Shown here: in pieces, positions 35,334 to 46,900 of the stretch
Position numbering within the stretch: position 1 is the first letter of the stretch
How the letters are laid out: each line of letters starts with the position of its first letter
The notes under the pieces: model-generated
What the model saw: only the letters and a program-made list of their open reading frames with translations
Databases searched by the model: none
Told to the model about the DNA's origin: nothing
Made by a program: the position numbers and the translations under genes
DNA from: Juglans regia
Taxonomy: Eukaryota; Streptophyta; Magnoliopsida; Fagales; Juglandaceae
DNA: 64,000 bases
Assembly: GCF_001411555.2 (NCBI RefSeq)
Contig: NC_049910.1
Location: forward strand, 32,459,150 to 32,523,149
Direction of reading: 5' to 3'

Positions 35334-38300
35334 ATGATAAGCTTAGTCCGGGCTTCTTCTCAATTCCTCGCCAAATCATCGTCTCTCTTCCTGAATCAGA
35401 TCACTCGCTCTCAGCGCCAATACTTGCGCAGCTTCCCTCTCTTTAAAACCTCGAAGTCCACTCTCTCTCTCAGAACCTTCGCGATCATGGCTAGTTCGGA
35501 CGAGTTCGTCAAGGGAAGTGTTCACCCTAACGGCGTCGCAGTGATCACCCTCGATCGTCCCAAGGCTCTCAATGCAATGAACCTAGGTCCCGTTTGGTCT
35601 TTGAAATATATGCTCTTTTTTTCTTATTTATTTAAATTGTAATTACTGGATCACGAGGTCAACGCAATCCGTGAAACTCTTACGATTATTAATGTTTAAA
35701 GATGTGCGATTTGATGAAGTTGAGGTTCAACTTACTGTTTTGAGATTAGATTTTTTTTACTAGGAATTTTAGTCTTGGAACGAAAGATTTTGTGAAAATA
35801 AGTGAGGGGATGGGTATCTTTTAATCGTAAAAGGCTCTGTTAATTCGTGTAAAAAAATTGATTCTGCCAATTGATTGTAAAACATGTCAAATTTATCATA
35901 TGCCAAGTTGAAATTTAAGTTTATGTAAAATTGATGAAAACTTCCATTCTTTGACAAGAAATGAAGAATAATATAATTTCGTTTTTTAAGGGTTAATTTT
36001 CCCTTGAATTAATTCTTTTATAAGAAAATTTCCCATAAATTAATTGGTCATAAATTGTGATATTTCAGTTCATACTTACTGTTGAACGTTGATTTCAATG
36101 TAATCGATACCCTAGTTGTTTCCCCTAGCAGCTGGGTTCGCATTGTATTTAATTTGAAACTTGTTCATAATGCAGATATGGATATAAGGTATAAAAGTTT
36201 TCTTGATGAATGGGAATCAGACCCAAGGGTCAAATGTGTTCTGATTGATAGCAGCTCCCCTCGTGCCTTTTCTGCAGGTAAAAATGAGTACCATGTGGAT
36301 AGTTTATTTCACACATTTTTCAACCATCTCGTTTGTTTTTCTTGCTATCTCCAGAATTTTATTTGGCTTTAATCTGTTTTCCGTTCATGTTTTTATTTCA
36401 GTTTTGGGGTTAGTTTTGGTTTCCAAGCGTTAGGTAAGGTTTTGAGGGTAACCATTCGTGGTCAATGCAGGAATGGATATTAAAGGGGTTGTTGCAGAGA
36501 TTCTAAAGGACAAAAACACACCTCTTGTCCAGAAGGTTTCTTTATAATGCTTGATATGTGCTGCGAGTATCTTGTTCCTGTATACTTATTGATTGTGATT
36601 GATCTGCATTATTTGCGCTGTTTATATCCCATTGGTATTTTTCCTTCTTAAGTTGCATTGTGATATAAGCATGACATACTTCTTTAATCAGTTGCTGTCT
36701 GCTAGTTCGTTGACAATACAGATCTGAGTTTATCTGCAGGTGGTGATATCAAGCAGATCTCAACCAAAAACCAACTATCAGATATGATTGAGGTCTTGTT
36801 GTGTCCTTTTAATTATATACCATCCAGATTGATAACGTTCTGAACTTTGTTAAACTAACACTAAAACCAGATGGATGGCTGCATTATCAAGCACATCTTT
36901 TGCAATTTGAGTTGTTTCCCATTTTTAAATATCCCGATCTTCGATAAAAGAGCTTTTGATCATATGTTGAACTAGTGCTTGTATCTGAATTCGCCACCTG
37001 TCTTAATTATCAAAACTTGAAAACAATGTGTGGCTCTAGTGTGAAAGCTTCTTTAGATGTATGCTAGATGCATCTTTGGTTAGTTCTTTTTAAATCTACC
37101 ATCAGTTGGAAACTGAGTAGATCAGTTGCAGAAAAGTGTTTAAACCATTTCGTAATCAGGATACCACACTTAAATCTCATTGGAAGCTGAGTAGATCAGT
37201 TTTGTGCTTCTGGACTACTTTCAGCTTTATACAATCAAGTTTTTCTGTTTCTCTGGATGGAAGATGACCAGGATGTGAATTTACGCTTCAACATGAGTTC
37301 TTTTCTGTGTTTCTATTTTCTTTGGCAGTTTTATAGCATAAGTTGACCAAAATAATTGGAAAAATATTCTATTCTCTGCATGAGATATTTGGATTTGTAT
37401 GTTCAACCTTCAACACATGCAATTATTTTGAGTATTGGAGACCTGAACTTGACCTGTTTTGACTAGCTCACGCTGGTTTTTAGTTTTGGTGGTTTAGTTG
37501 TCATGCTTGAATAAGTCAGATAATTCCTTGTGTCCATTGGACTGCGTATGATATCTAAATAAGCTTCCATGTGTATTATGAGCAGTCCTGTATTTGCTTA
37601 TCTTTTTGGATGACCTGTAATTTTGTTACATAGAGTTAATATGCCCCATTGTGCCACACATTTTTCAGGTATTCACTGCTGAGTATTCTCTGATATGCAA
37701 GATTTCTGAGTATAAGAAGCCATATATATCCTTCATGGATGGCATAACAATGGGCTTTGGAATAGGCCTATCTGGTCATGGCCGCTACCGGATCATAACA
37801 GAGGTATGTTGTGTCAATATAGAGAGTTGATATAGTATTACCAACTGTACAATACTGTCATTTTAACTTCTTTCACTTAAATCTTGTGTTGATGCATTTC
37901 AGAAAACTCTTCTTGCCATGCCAGAAAACGGAATTGGCTTGTTCCCAGATGTTGGGTTTGCACATATAGCTGCACAGAGTCCAGGAGAAGGATCAGTTGG
38001 TATGCTTTTTGTTGTTAAAAGCATCTTTTCCTTTTTATTTTACTGGAAACGATCCCTTTCTTCAATCTATAATCTTATTATGGGATCATGTAAAAAGCAT
38101 GAGAAGGGTTGGCTACTTTGGAAGTGGTCATGAGTAAAAGCAAAGGCAAAAAATCAAGAAATGCAGGGGTATAGTCGTCATTGTTGCCATACATTTTTTC
38201 AGACTGTTTAACAACTATGTAGACTTGCAGGTGCGTACCTTGGAATGACTGGAAAAAGGATTTCTACACCCTCTGATGCACTATACATAGGTCTTGGTTC

Positions 38301-40273
38301 ACATTTCGTGCCATCCGGGAGCCTGGGTTCTTTAAAGGAGGCCCTTTTGGCAGCTACATTGTATGTCAGATCATCATTCTTGATTGATTCATTTTTTTCA
38401 TTTTAGTGGACACCATTTAGCTTTTCTGTAACGTATAATTCAGAAACTTGCTTTACCTTATCATTTTGATATTTAAAATTGTCTAGAATAAACAGCCATA
38501 ACACAACTTAATCTACTAGAGAAGTTTTACCCCCATTTGGGATTGTTGCAGTTTATTTGTTCATGGTGGGTCTATAACCTCATGATAACACTAATAATAT
38601 GAAATCCAAGTGTTTGTTTGTGATGAACTCTATCGCAATGTTTTGAATACCGTACCGGACGCTGTACCGGTCAAGGCACTGGAACGAAATATTTCGGTAC
38701 CGGTACCGTTTCGGGATAATATTTCGGGATAACATTTTGGAATGGTCGATATATAAATAAATTATATATAAAAATTATATTTCAAAATAATAGTCTATAT
38801 ATAAATAAATTATATATAAATACATGTATATATAAATTATAAATAATCTAGTCTGAATTGAGGGTTAAAAAATAAACTTATAGTTTGAAAAAAAGAAAAA
38901 AAGAAAAAAAAACATTGGCCGAAATATCGGCCGGTACCGGCCGAAATTGAGACCAGTACAGGCCAAAATTTAGGCCGGTACGTCCGGTACCGGCCAAAAT
39001 ATTGGCCGGTACGAAACGAAATTCAAAACCTTGCTCTATCGTCCATATACTTTGTGCTTCAAGATATAATATCCTCTCATGTTTATTGATTCAAAATGTT
39101 TTAAGAGGTGTTCTGTGTAAATGGTGTTCCTCTTGATGTTTTCTCACTAAAAGAGTCTCATGTCCATTCGTTGATTCAGTTCTGAGGATCCACATCAAGA
39201 CGTCAAAACCCTTTTGGCAAAATACAGCAGTAACCCTGAGCCTGAGCCCCAGTTAAAATTGCTTTTACCTCACATTATTTCATCATTTGGTGCAAGTAAA
39301 TCAGTTAACGAGACAATCGAGGAACTGAAAAAGCATCAGCTGAGTAGCGAATCTGCTGGTATGTTTATAAGTACCAATGGAATTCTATTGGTTTGCAAAT
39401 TTAATGTGCATTCATCGTTTTGGTGCTCTCTGAGACTGAGAAGTGAAGTGGATTTTCTAGACGTTGGCTTGCTCAACTTGTCCCCTCATGCTTTCTGTTT
39501 CCATTTCATTCTGTGTAGTGGTAGAGTGGGCTAATGAAGCTCTTCAAGGACTTGGAAAAGGTGCTCCTTTCTCGCTTTGCTTAACACAAAAGCATTTTGC
39601 TAGAGTTGCATCTGCATATGGAAAAAATGACAATGAATTATCCACAGTGAGTTTTTGAGTTTCGATGTTTCTTCCTTTTTCCTATTTGGTACTTTCCTTC
39701 TCTTCTGGAGCCATAAGAATAAAGTAATATACATTCTTGCATCTGACTCCATCCAGCTAAGCGGTGTGATGAAAACTGAATATCGCATTGCCCTGAGGTC
39801 TTCTCTGCGGAATGACTTTGCTGAAGGTGTCCGGGCGGTTTTGGTGGACAAGGATCAGGTTCCATCATTAGTATCCAAAGTCCCTTTATATATATTGTTG
39901 AAATATTTCAGTTTCTTGAGATTGGTCTAATGTTAACATCAAGTTACTGTGTTTAATAATCAGTGATGATTCCTCGTGTTTATATCATGCAAACTATCAT
40001 TTTTACGGTCCAGTTTTCTTCCTCGGTAGCAAGATTATCTTTTAGCAACAATCTCCATTATCAATCTTTTTGACTTTTGAGCCTTTAACGTATACTCATA
40101 TTCCTTATATAGACCACATTTCATTTCACGATGCATTTTTCTCTGAACTTTTCATGATTATGCCTTTGCAGAACCCAAAGTGGAATCCTTCGAGTTTGGA
40201 GGAAGTCAATCACAGTGAGGTGGAAAGTCTATTTGACCCATTGAGCCCAAAAGCCGAGGAGCTTAGAGTGTGA
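35334..40273 (+). CDS. 3-hydroxyisobutyryl-CoA hydrolase-like crotonase, mitochondrial
   Basis: Ten coding exons by frame and splice sites: 35334-35586, 36176-36277, 36471-36535 (or 36740-36792), 37669-37803, 37903-37999, 38231-38360, 39180-39358, 39519-39646, 39757-39858 and 40172-40273. They give 430 residues, or 426 with the alternative third exon. The family hydrolyses 3-hydroxyisobutyryl-CoA in mitochondrial valine breakdown. Residues 1-50 are rich in Ser, Arg and Leu without acids, a good transit peptide; an internal Met (35487, MASSDEF) could start an untargeted form. Landmarks: [11 protein letters not shown] (74-83), RAFSAG before the alternative exon, [17 protein letters not shown], and [14 protein letters not shown] with the expected catalytic Glu193 and Asp201 (430-residue numbering). 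A C-terminal block has [24 protein letters not shown] and PKWNPSS. Intron 6 contains an hAT-like MITE. It resembles the Arabidopsis At4g13360/At3g24360 group as I remember it. Confidence 0.9.
36471..36535 (+). other. alternative exon 3a (GMD form)
   Basis: It is 65 bases, entered in phase 1 and left in phase 0. With the G of exon 2 it encodes Gly119 then [20 protein letters not shown] and Lys. Acceptor AATGCAG and donor GTTTCT. It replaces the second Gly of the canonical AGGD loop with Met and is four residues longer than exon 3b. Confidence 0.85.
36740..36792 (+). other. alternative exon 3b (GGD form)
   Basis: It is 53 bases, entered in phase 1 and left in phase 0, the same phases as exon 3a. 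With the G of exon 2 it encodes Gly119 then [17 protein letters not shown]. Acceptor TATCTGCAG and donor GTCTTG. Its AGGDIK matches the oxyanion-loop sequence of human-type HIBCH. It lies 204 bases downstream of exon 3a and cannot be joined to it without a stop at 36785. Confidence 0.8.
38636..39033. mobile_element. hAT-like MITE, copy 2, in intron 6 of the hydrolase gene
   Basis: It is flanked by a perfect 8-bp duplication CTCTATCG at 38628-38635 and 39034-39041. It starts CAATGTTTTGAATACCGTAC, nearly identical to copy 1 at 18011, and ends, inverted, CAAGGTTTTGAATTTCGT. The right half has several GGCCGGTACC/GGCCGAAAT units more than copy 1. Non-coding and intronic. Confidence 0.9.
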
Positions 40274-42504
40274 TGGATCCTGGATGCAACACAGCTTTAC
40301 TAGTCCGTCCTTGTTGCATCATATATCTTTCTACCGAGGAAAATAAGATTAGTTCACATAAAGAAAAGCCATCCAACTATAAGTATGGTATTCTTGTGAA
40401 TATGGAGATTTTGATTAGATGATTTGTGAAATTGGAAAACATTCCCAAGAGTTCATGAAATTGTCAGATGGACCTTACAAATGAATGTTACTGTTTCTTG
40501 ATCCATTTATGTATTCTAAAAAGTCCAGGCTCTGAAGAACCTGTTCGAAAATATTCAAACGGTTTTATGTCCCTTAATCTCATATGATCTATTTGTTCAG
40601 GACTTCAGGCATATGATGTCCCTTAATTTCTTATTGTTTATGCTTATGGACAAAAGAGCTTATTCCATCCTCTGGTTTTATATTTGTTGCCAGCCTGAAC
40701 TTTTCTAAGAACGACTCAAGATGCCTTTAACTCCTCCATGTTTAAGAATTTCAGCAACGGATCCGATTGAAATCGAATGGTGGCTAAGTGGCTGCAAAAA
40801 TGTTACGAACTTGTGATACAAGTGGGCAAACGCTGATAGCTTTACGAAGATTCAACACTACTAAGTGAGTAATCTCTCGAGGGTAAAATTGAGAAAAGAG
40901 ATATATAAAGCAGGTTCTATATCATTTTATTAAATAATTGTAAAAAAATGATAGAATAGTGTTACGACATTAATGTATTGTATATAGTATATATATATTC
41001 AGTATAAAGCAATAGGGCGATAGTAGAAGCAGGCTGGATAAAAATGCGGGCCGACATGACTTTACAATGTTCTAGAAAAAGTCAAAAAGGAAAACGTGGA
41101 AAATAAGAGGTAAGGACAAAAACGCCACGTTGGATAGGTGAGGAAAGAGAGTGTAGGAGGCTGTATTTGGACACACTGCATAGTATCGTATCCCCACACG
41201 GCTTCTATACGCTCTCAGGTCTCTATCAATGTTTTTAAAAATGACCCCCCTCGAGTTTTGTTTATGTATTTATTTAGTGTAATTATTTATATGTTTTTTT
41301 TTTTGTGCATGGACTAAAAAGACCCTAGTGGCTTTGACATGATAGCAAAGAAACTAAGGGAAAATTTTTATTTTTATTTTTATTGTTAATCTTTTAATAT
41401 ATTAGATCTTTGATTTACTAGATTTTTAGTACATAACGTTTATGTAAAAATGTATGAATGAATGTACGTAGACAAATACTCTAAAATCTGATTTTGTTTT
41501 GCGGTGCCAAAAAAAGAGTTGGGATGTGACCACCACAAAAAAAGAGTTGGGGTTTAATTATCATTGTTTTTTATCAATTAGAAAAGAGATATATTTAAAT
41601 CTCAAAAAAGAATTATTATAAATATTTTATTTAGTATATTAAATTATAAAATTATTTTTATTGATAAACGTGTATCTGTCTTAGTCTTCACACTCTTAGT
41701 TTGGACATCTTACACCCTTTTAATTTATCTTATTTTTTGCATTTATCTTTTCGATATTTACTACTAAGAGCACTCTTATTAGATTAACAAAAATTAAAAG
41801 ATATTTTTTATGAATGTAAGAGAAATTTAATTTTTAGCTATTCCATTCACATAAATCTACATATTAGAATAGTTATTTTTTCATTATATAATAATAAAAT
41901 AATATAAGATGAATTTAGTTTTTGTTATTCACATTAAATTATACATTTCTTTATTATATAGTAATAAATAACTAATAATTTTAAAAATATTTAATTTTTT
42001 TAAATATTAATTAATTTTTTATTATATTTTACTATTCTACCTATTATATATTAATTAATAATCATATTCTTATTAAATTAATATATTACTAACTCAAATT
42101 AATATATCAATTGTAATAAAATATGTGATAAAAATAAATTGATAGAGAAATAATTAATAAAATATGTATTTGATGTATGTACAGTAACTTCCAAATTTGA
42201 AAAATTTTTTGAAAGTCACTGTAACTAAATTTCAAATATTTAGAATTTGACTAATCCAATGTGAGCATATTTTACTTTCTAATAGTTAAATACTCACTGA
42301 ATTTAACTTTTAACTAACCAATGAGAGTGCTCTAAGACCTAAAATAGAGAACTAATAATAATAGCAATTATAAAAATCAGGGGTGTTTATGTCAATTCGA
42401 GACCTTTTTTTTTTTTTTTTTCCCTATGATCAGTTGAGACAAAAGGCATGTTTTCCCGTTACACGACTTCAATCTTAAAAGTGGGACCACAGTGTCCCCT
42501 ACAC
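40274..42504. other. 3' flank and AT-rich intergenic DNA
   Basis: The first several hundred bases likely hold the hydrolase 3' UTR. The rest is AT-rich with no recognised gene. A piece at 42300-42400 precedes the promoter of the small DVL-like gene. Confidence 0.45.
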
Positions 42505-42516
42505 TTTATATAAAAG
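42505..42516 (+). promoter_or_regulatory. TATA box of the DVL-like gene
   Basis: TTTATATAAAAG is a strong plant TATA match 60-71 bases upstream of the start codon at 42576. A start 25-35 bases downstream would give a leader of only about 30-40 bases. Confidence 0.65.
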
Positions 42517-42519
42517 CCC

Positions 42520-42537
42520 ATGTCGATTCCTTACTAA
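42520..42537 (+). other. duplicated start region, possible five-codon uORF
   Basis: CCCATGTCGATTCCTTA at 42517-42533 repeats exactly at 42573-42589, where it starts the DVL-like gene. The upstream copy reads MSIPY and then a stop at 42535, the same five residues that begin the real peptide. If transcription starts where the TATA box predicts, this copy lies at or above the start site and is not translated. An upstream start site would make it a uORF. Confidence 0.55.
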
Positions 42538-42575
42538 GTTACTTCCCTGAAAACTATACTGAAAACTCTTAACCC

Positions 42576-42749
42576 ATGTCGATTCCTTATTTCCCTCCTA
42601 AATCCCAGTCCGCCCGGAGAATTCGCCGGAAAACTGGGTTCCGGAAACGTTGTTTGCTAATGGCAAAGCAGCAGAAAACCCGGTTCTACATCTTCGGACG
42701 CTGCATCTCTATGCTCATGTGCTGGCACGACCACGCTATCCCAGATTAG
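42576..42749 (+). CDS. DEVIL/ROTUNDIFOLIA-like small peptide (DVL/RTFL family)
   Basis: A single-exon ORF of 57 residues. Members are short plant-specific peptides, membrane-associated, that restrain cell proliferation along organ axes when overexpressed; the molecular mechanism is not settled. The N-terminal half is very basic (SARRIRRKTGFRKR). The C-terminal half carries the family signature: KTRFYIFGRCISMLMCWHDH at residues 34-53, matching the K-x-(F/I)YI-x-RC-x-x-ML-x-CWH pattern I know from DVL1. Length suits the family, where 40-100 residues is usual. A TATA box lies about 65 bases upstream. A Copia retrotransposon begins 222 bases past the stop, perhaps inside the 3' UTR. I cannot assign the exact paralogue. 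Confidence 0.85.
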   Translation: MSIPYFPPKSQSARRIRRKTGFRKRCLLMAKQQKTRFYIFGRCISMLMCWHDHAIPD

Positions 42750-42971
42750 CTACCTAGCTAGTAGCCTAAAGTCACTTGCTTTTTTTTTAATGCTGCCATA
42801 CTTATATGCAGCCATCCAAGTTAGTCGTTCAAGTTGCAGAATCAGCGGGCCGGGGACATGCTCCTGCTATATATTTCAATGCCTCGAGAGGCAGAAGACC
42901 CAGATGAAGACTGGAAATGGAAGAAAAACTAGTCAGAGCTAACCACAGAGGATGATTCATGGAGCAGAGGG
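42750..42971 (+). other. 3' region of the DVL-like gene up to the Copia insertion
   Basis: 222 bases between the DVL stop codon and the 5' LTR, ending in the target duplication GAGGG at 42967-42971. It is likely 3' UTR. The pre-insertion sequence resumes at 48418. Confidence 0.5.
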
Positions 42972-43370
42972 TGTTGAAGTCCATGCCCTGAGCAGTCATT
43001 GTTGACTGCTCAGCGCTTAACCCTCAACCCCCAGCGCCCAACCACCTAATGAATGCAACAATAAATGCGTTCATACGTGAAGTAATGCGCCTATAAATTA
43101 AAGCTTCAGACGAGAGCATCATACACCCAAAGAGAAAAGAAAAGAGAGAGAGCCGAGAGAGCTCTGAGAGAAAAGAAGAGAGTTGAGTTGAGTGGAGTGT
43201 GATCCTCCTCCTCTGTAATATTTTCTTGTGTTTCACTATTTATTAGTGAAGCTCTTTTCTGTGGATGTAGGCAGTTGCCGAACCACGTTAAATTTTTGGT
43301 GTCACTGAGTGCATGAGTGTACTCTTTTATTACCGTTTTTATCCCTTCCGCTGTGTTGATTTCCCCAACA
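42972..43370 (+). repeat. 5' LTR of the Copia element
   Basis: It starts TGTTGAAG and ends CCCCAACA. I count four differences from the 3' LTR, all transitions. A TATAAATTAAAG word about 120 bases in could serve as the element promoter. Confidence 0.95.
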
Positions 43371-43372
43371 AG

Positions 43373-43384
43373 TGGTATCAGAGC
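43373..43384 (+). promoter_or_regulatory. primer-binding site (initiator Met-tRNA)
   Basis: TGGTATCAGAGC, two bases after the 5' LTR, is the standard plant retrotransposon site complementary to the 3' end of initiator Met-tRNA. Confidence 0.9.
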
Positions 43385-43489
43385 GTTTGTTGGAAGAAGT
43401 TTTTTACAGAAAACTCGATTTTAGTGTGTAGCTCAGTTTTCAAATTTGAGCATACCAATGTGTTCGTCTCATCCAGACAAGAAAAGCGG

Positions 43490-43810
43490 TGGAAACCAGA
43501 GGCCAAACGGATGCCGCACGCGCTCCCACGCGCCGTCTGAAGATCGGAGAGTGAGACCCACTCTCGACACGCGTCCCACGCGCCAAGTAGAGTCTCTAGC
43601 GCGTGATTCCCACGCTCATACACGCGCCACACGCGCTCCAGAGTAGACTTGCGCGTGAATTTCACGCGCCCTGACGTGTTCTTGACTTCATAAAGCGCGT
43701 GAGGGACACGCGCCTACGCGTTCCACGCGCACCAGAGGTGTTCAGGCGCGTGAGGTACACGCGCCTACGCGCTGTTTGTCGCGCCACGCACTGCACGCGC
43801 GACAGAGTTC
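43490..43810 (+). repeat. CGCG-rich repeated leader of the Copia element
   Basis: Between the primer site and gag lies a GC-rich stretch with many loosely tandem ACGCGC, CACGCG and GCGCGTGA words in an otherwise AT-rich window. These motifs match the CGCG-box core bound by plant CAMTA factors, though they may simply be a structured packaging leader. No conserved ORF. Confidence 0.65.
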
Positions 43811-43980
43811 CTGTTTTGGTTCTTTTGCTCATTCCTTGTGCTATCTGAGTCCGATTTTGACGAAACAAGACTCGTTTCCAACAAAATCAGACGTTCCGGA
43901 CACAACGGTGCTGTCCGTTTTGTGATATTCCACCTCAAAGATCCTGTACTTGTATTTTGTATTTAGAACAGTCTAAATCC

Positions 43981-46900
43981 ATGGAGGATTCAGCATCAGG
44001 CGCCATGATAAAGCTGACTGCCTCAAACTACAGTCTTTGGAGACCTCGAATGGAGGATCTCTTGAACTGTAAAGATCTGTTTGACCCTTTGGAAGATGAA
44101 GGGAAGAAGCCAGATGAAGTTACGGATCAAGTGTGGAAAAAGATGCACAAGAAGACTATTGGTCAGATCAGGCAATGGATTGACCATAGTGTTTTTCACC
44201 ACGTGGCCCAGGAGACGGATGCATATAACCTCTGGAAAAAGTTAGAGGATATGTATCAGGCTAAAACTGCTCGAAACAAGGCCCTCTTGATGAGACGGCT
44301 TGTTAACTTGAAGTTGAAAAACGATACCTCTGTTGCCGAGCATACTAGCGAGTTTCAAAACCTAGTTAACCAGCTCGGGTCCGTCAACCTGAATCTTGGC
44401 GATGAAGAACAAGCCCTGCTACTTCTCAGTTCATTACCAGACAGTTGGGAGACGCTGGTAGTCTCCCTAAGTAACTCTACTCCAGATGGCAAACTTACCA
44501 TGACGATGGTTAAGGATGCCCTGTTTAATGAGGAGGCCAGACGAAAAGAGACAAGCATGAATCAAACTCATGCCCTTGTCACCGAGAGTAGAGAAAGGCC
44601 TCAAGGTAATGATAGAGGGAGAAGTGGAGGCAGAAACAGAGGGAAGCCTCAACCACGTGGGAGGTCCAGCAGCAGCAAGAACCAGCAGACGGGTAACATA
44701 AAATGTTACCACTGTGGCAAAGAAGGCCACATGAGGAAACACTGCCGCAAGTTTTTAAGGGAGCAAGGTCAAAGCAGTAAGCTGAAGAAAGAAGATGGTG
44801 AAACCCTTGTCACTCTTTCTGGAGATGTGGCAATACTCTCCACCAGTGACGAGACGTGTCTGCACGTTGCAAGCCATGATGTTGAGTGGGTGGTAGACAC
44901 AGCAGCATCATACCACGCCACTTCCCACAGTGAATTTTTCACTACGTACAAAGCAGGAGACTTTGGTACGGTAAGGATGGGGAATGCCAGTTCCTCGAAG
45001 ATCGTGGGTGTTGGCGAAGTGCAGATAAAAACCAACGTTGGTTGCACCATGGTGTTGAAAGATGTTCGACACATTCCTGACCTTCGGCTCAACCTGATTT
45101 CCGGGACAGCCCTTGATCGACAGGGCTATGACAGCTACTTCAGCAAAGGCACTTGGAAGCTGTCACAAGGTGCCATGGTTGTCGCCCGAGGACATATTTG
45201 CGGTACGTTGTACAAGACCCATGTGAAGATCGGTTCTGATAGCCTCAATGCAGTGGAAGACGAGGCATCACCGAATCTGTGGCACAAGAGACTCGGACAC
45301 ATGGGTGAGAAAGGGTTAGATACGCTTGCAAAGAAGGCACTTATCAAAATTGCCAAAGGAACAGCGTTAAACCCTTGTGAGTACTGTTTGTTTGGCAAAC
45401 AATGTAGAGTCTCGTTTAAATCCTCTACGAAGAGAAGATCAGAGTTGTTGAGTCTGGTACACTCTGATGTATGTGGTCCCATGGAAGAAGAGTCATTGGG
45501 AGGTAACAGATATTTCGTGACATTCATTGATGATGCTTCACGAAAGGTCTGGGTATATGTTTTGAAGTCAAAGGATCAGGTCTTCGAGCACTTCAAGAAT
45601 TTCCACACCCTAGTGGAAAGAGAGACGGGAAAGAAGTTGAAGTGCCTGCGAACGGACAACGGAGGAGAATATGTCTCCAAAAGGTTCGCTGCATACTGCG
45701 CTGATCGCGGTATTCGACATGAGAAGACGGTCCCATATACCCCTCAGCACAATGGTGTAGCCGAAAGAATGAACCGGACCATCATTGAAAGAACAAGATG
45801 CATGCTCAGTATGGCCAAGTTACCAAAGCCATTCTGGGGTGAAGCTGTTCTAGCTGCCTGTTACCTGATCAACAGATCACCTTCTGCACCACTGGAATTT
45901 GAAATTCCTGAGAAGGTTTGGTCTGGAAAAGATGTCTCTTACTCTCACCTGAGAGTGTTTGGGTGCAAAGCCTTTGCACACGTATCCAAGGAGCTGAGAC
46001 AAAAGCTCGATGTCAAGTCAACTCCATGTATCTTTGTTGGATATGGAGATGAAGAATTCGGATACAAGTTATGGGATCCAGTGACAAAGAAAATTGTCAG
46101 AAGTAGGGACGTTGTGTTCCATGAAAACCAGAACATAGGAACTGAAGCTTCATCAAGAGAGCTTAGTTCCGATACTCCAAATCCTGCACCATTACAGTCC
46201 GCCACAGATAATGAGGAAATGCAGGATCGAGATCCAGAAGCAGAAGAAGAAGCTCAGGGTGTCGAGCAGGGGGAGCAAGAATCCTCTCCACCAGCAGCTG
46301 GTGTACCACCACAAGGGTTAGATGGTGATGAACCTCCTTTGGTTGATGAACCAAGAAGATCGGCAAGAGGCCGCCTACTGATTCCGTCGAGGAGATATCC
46401 GGAATCAGACTATATTCTGCTTACTGATGAGGGGGAGCCAGAGAGTTTCCAGGAAGTTCAAACTCATGCTGATAGAAGCCTATGGGTGCAGGCAATGCAA
46501 GAAGAGATGAGTTCTTTGCAGAAAAATCAGACCTATGAGTTGGTGAAACTTCCTGAAGGAAAGAAAGCCCTAAAGAACAAATGGGTGTTCAAGCTGAAGA
46601 AAGATGGCCAAGGAAAGCTGATGAAGCACAAGGCCAGATTGGTTGTCAAAGGATTCCAGCAGAAGAAGGGAATCGACTTTGACGAGATATTTTCTCCGGT
46701 GGTGAAAATGATGTCGATCCGAGTCATACTCGGATTGGTAGCCAGCTTGAATTTGGAACTCGAACAGATGGATGTGAAGACAGCCTTTCTCCATGGAGGT
46801 TTGGAGGAGGAGATCTATATGGAGCAACCAGAAGGGTTTGCAGCTCCAGGGAAAGATCACTTAGTCTGCAGGCTGAAGAAGAGTCTCTATGGCCTCAAGC

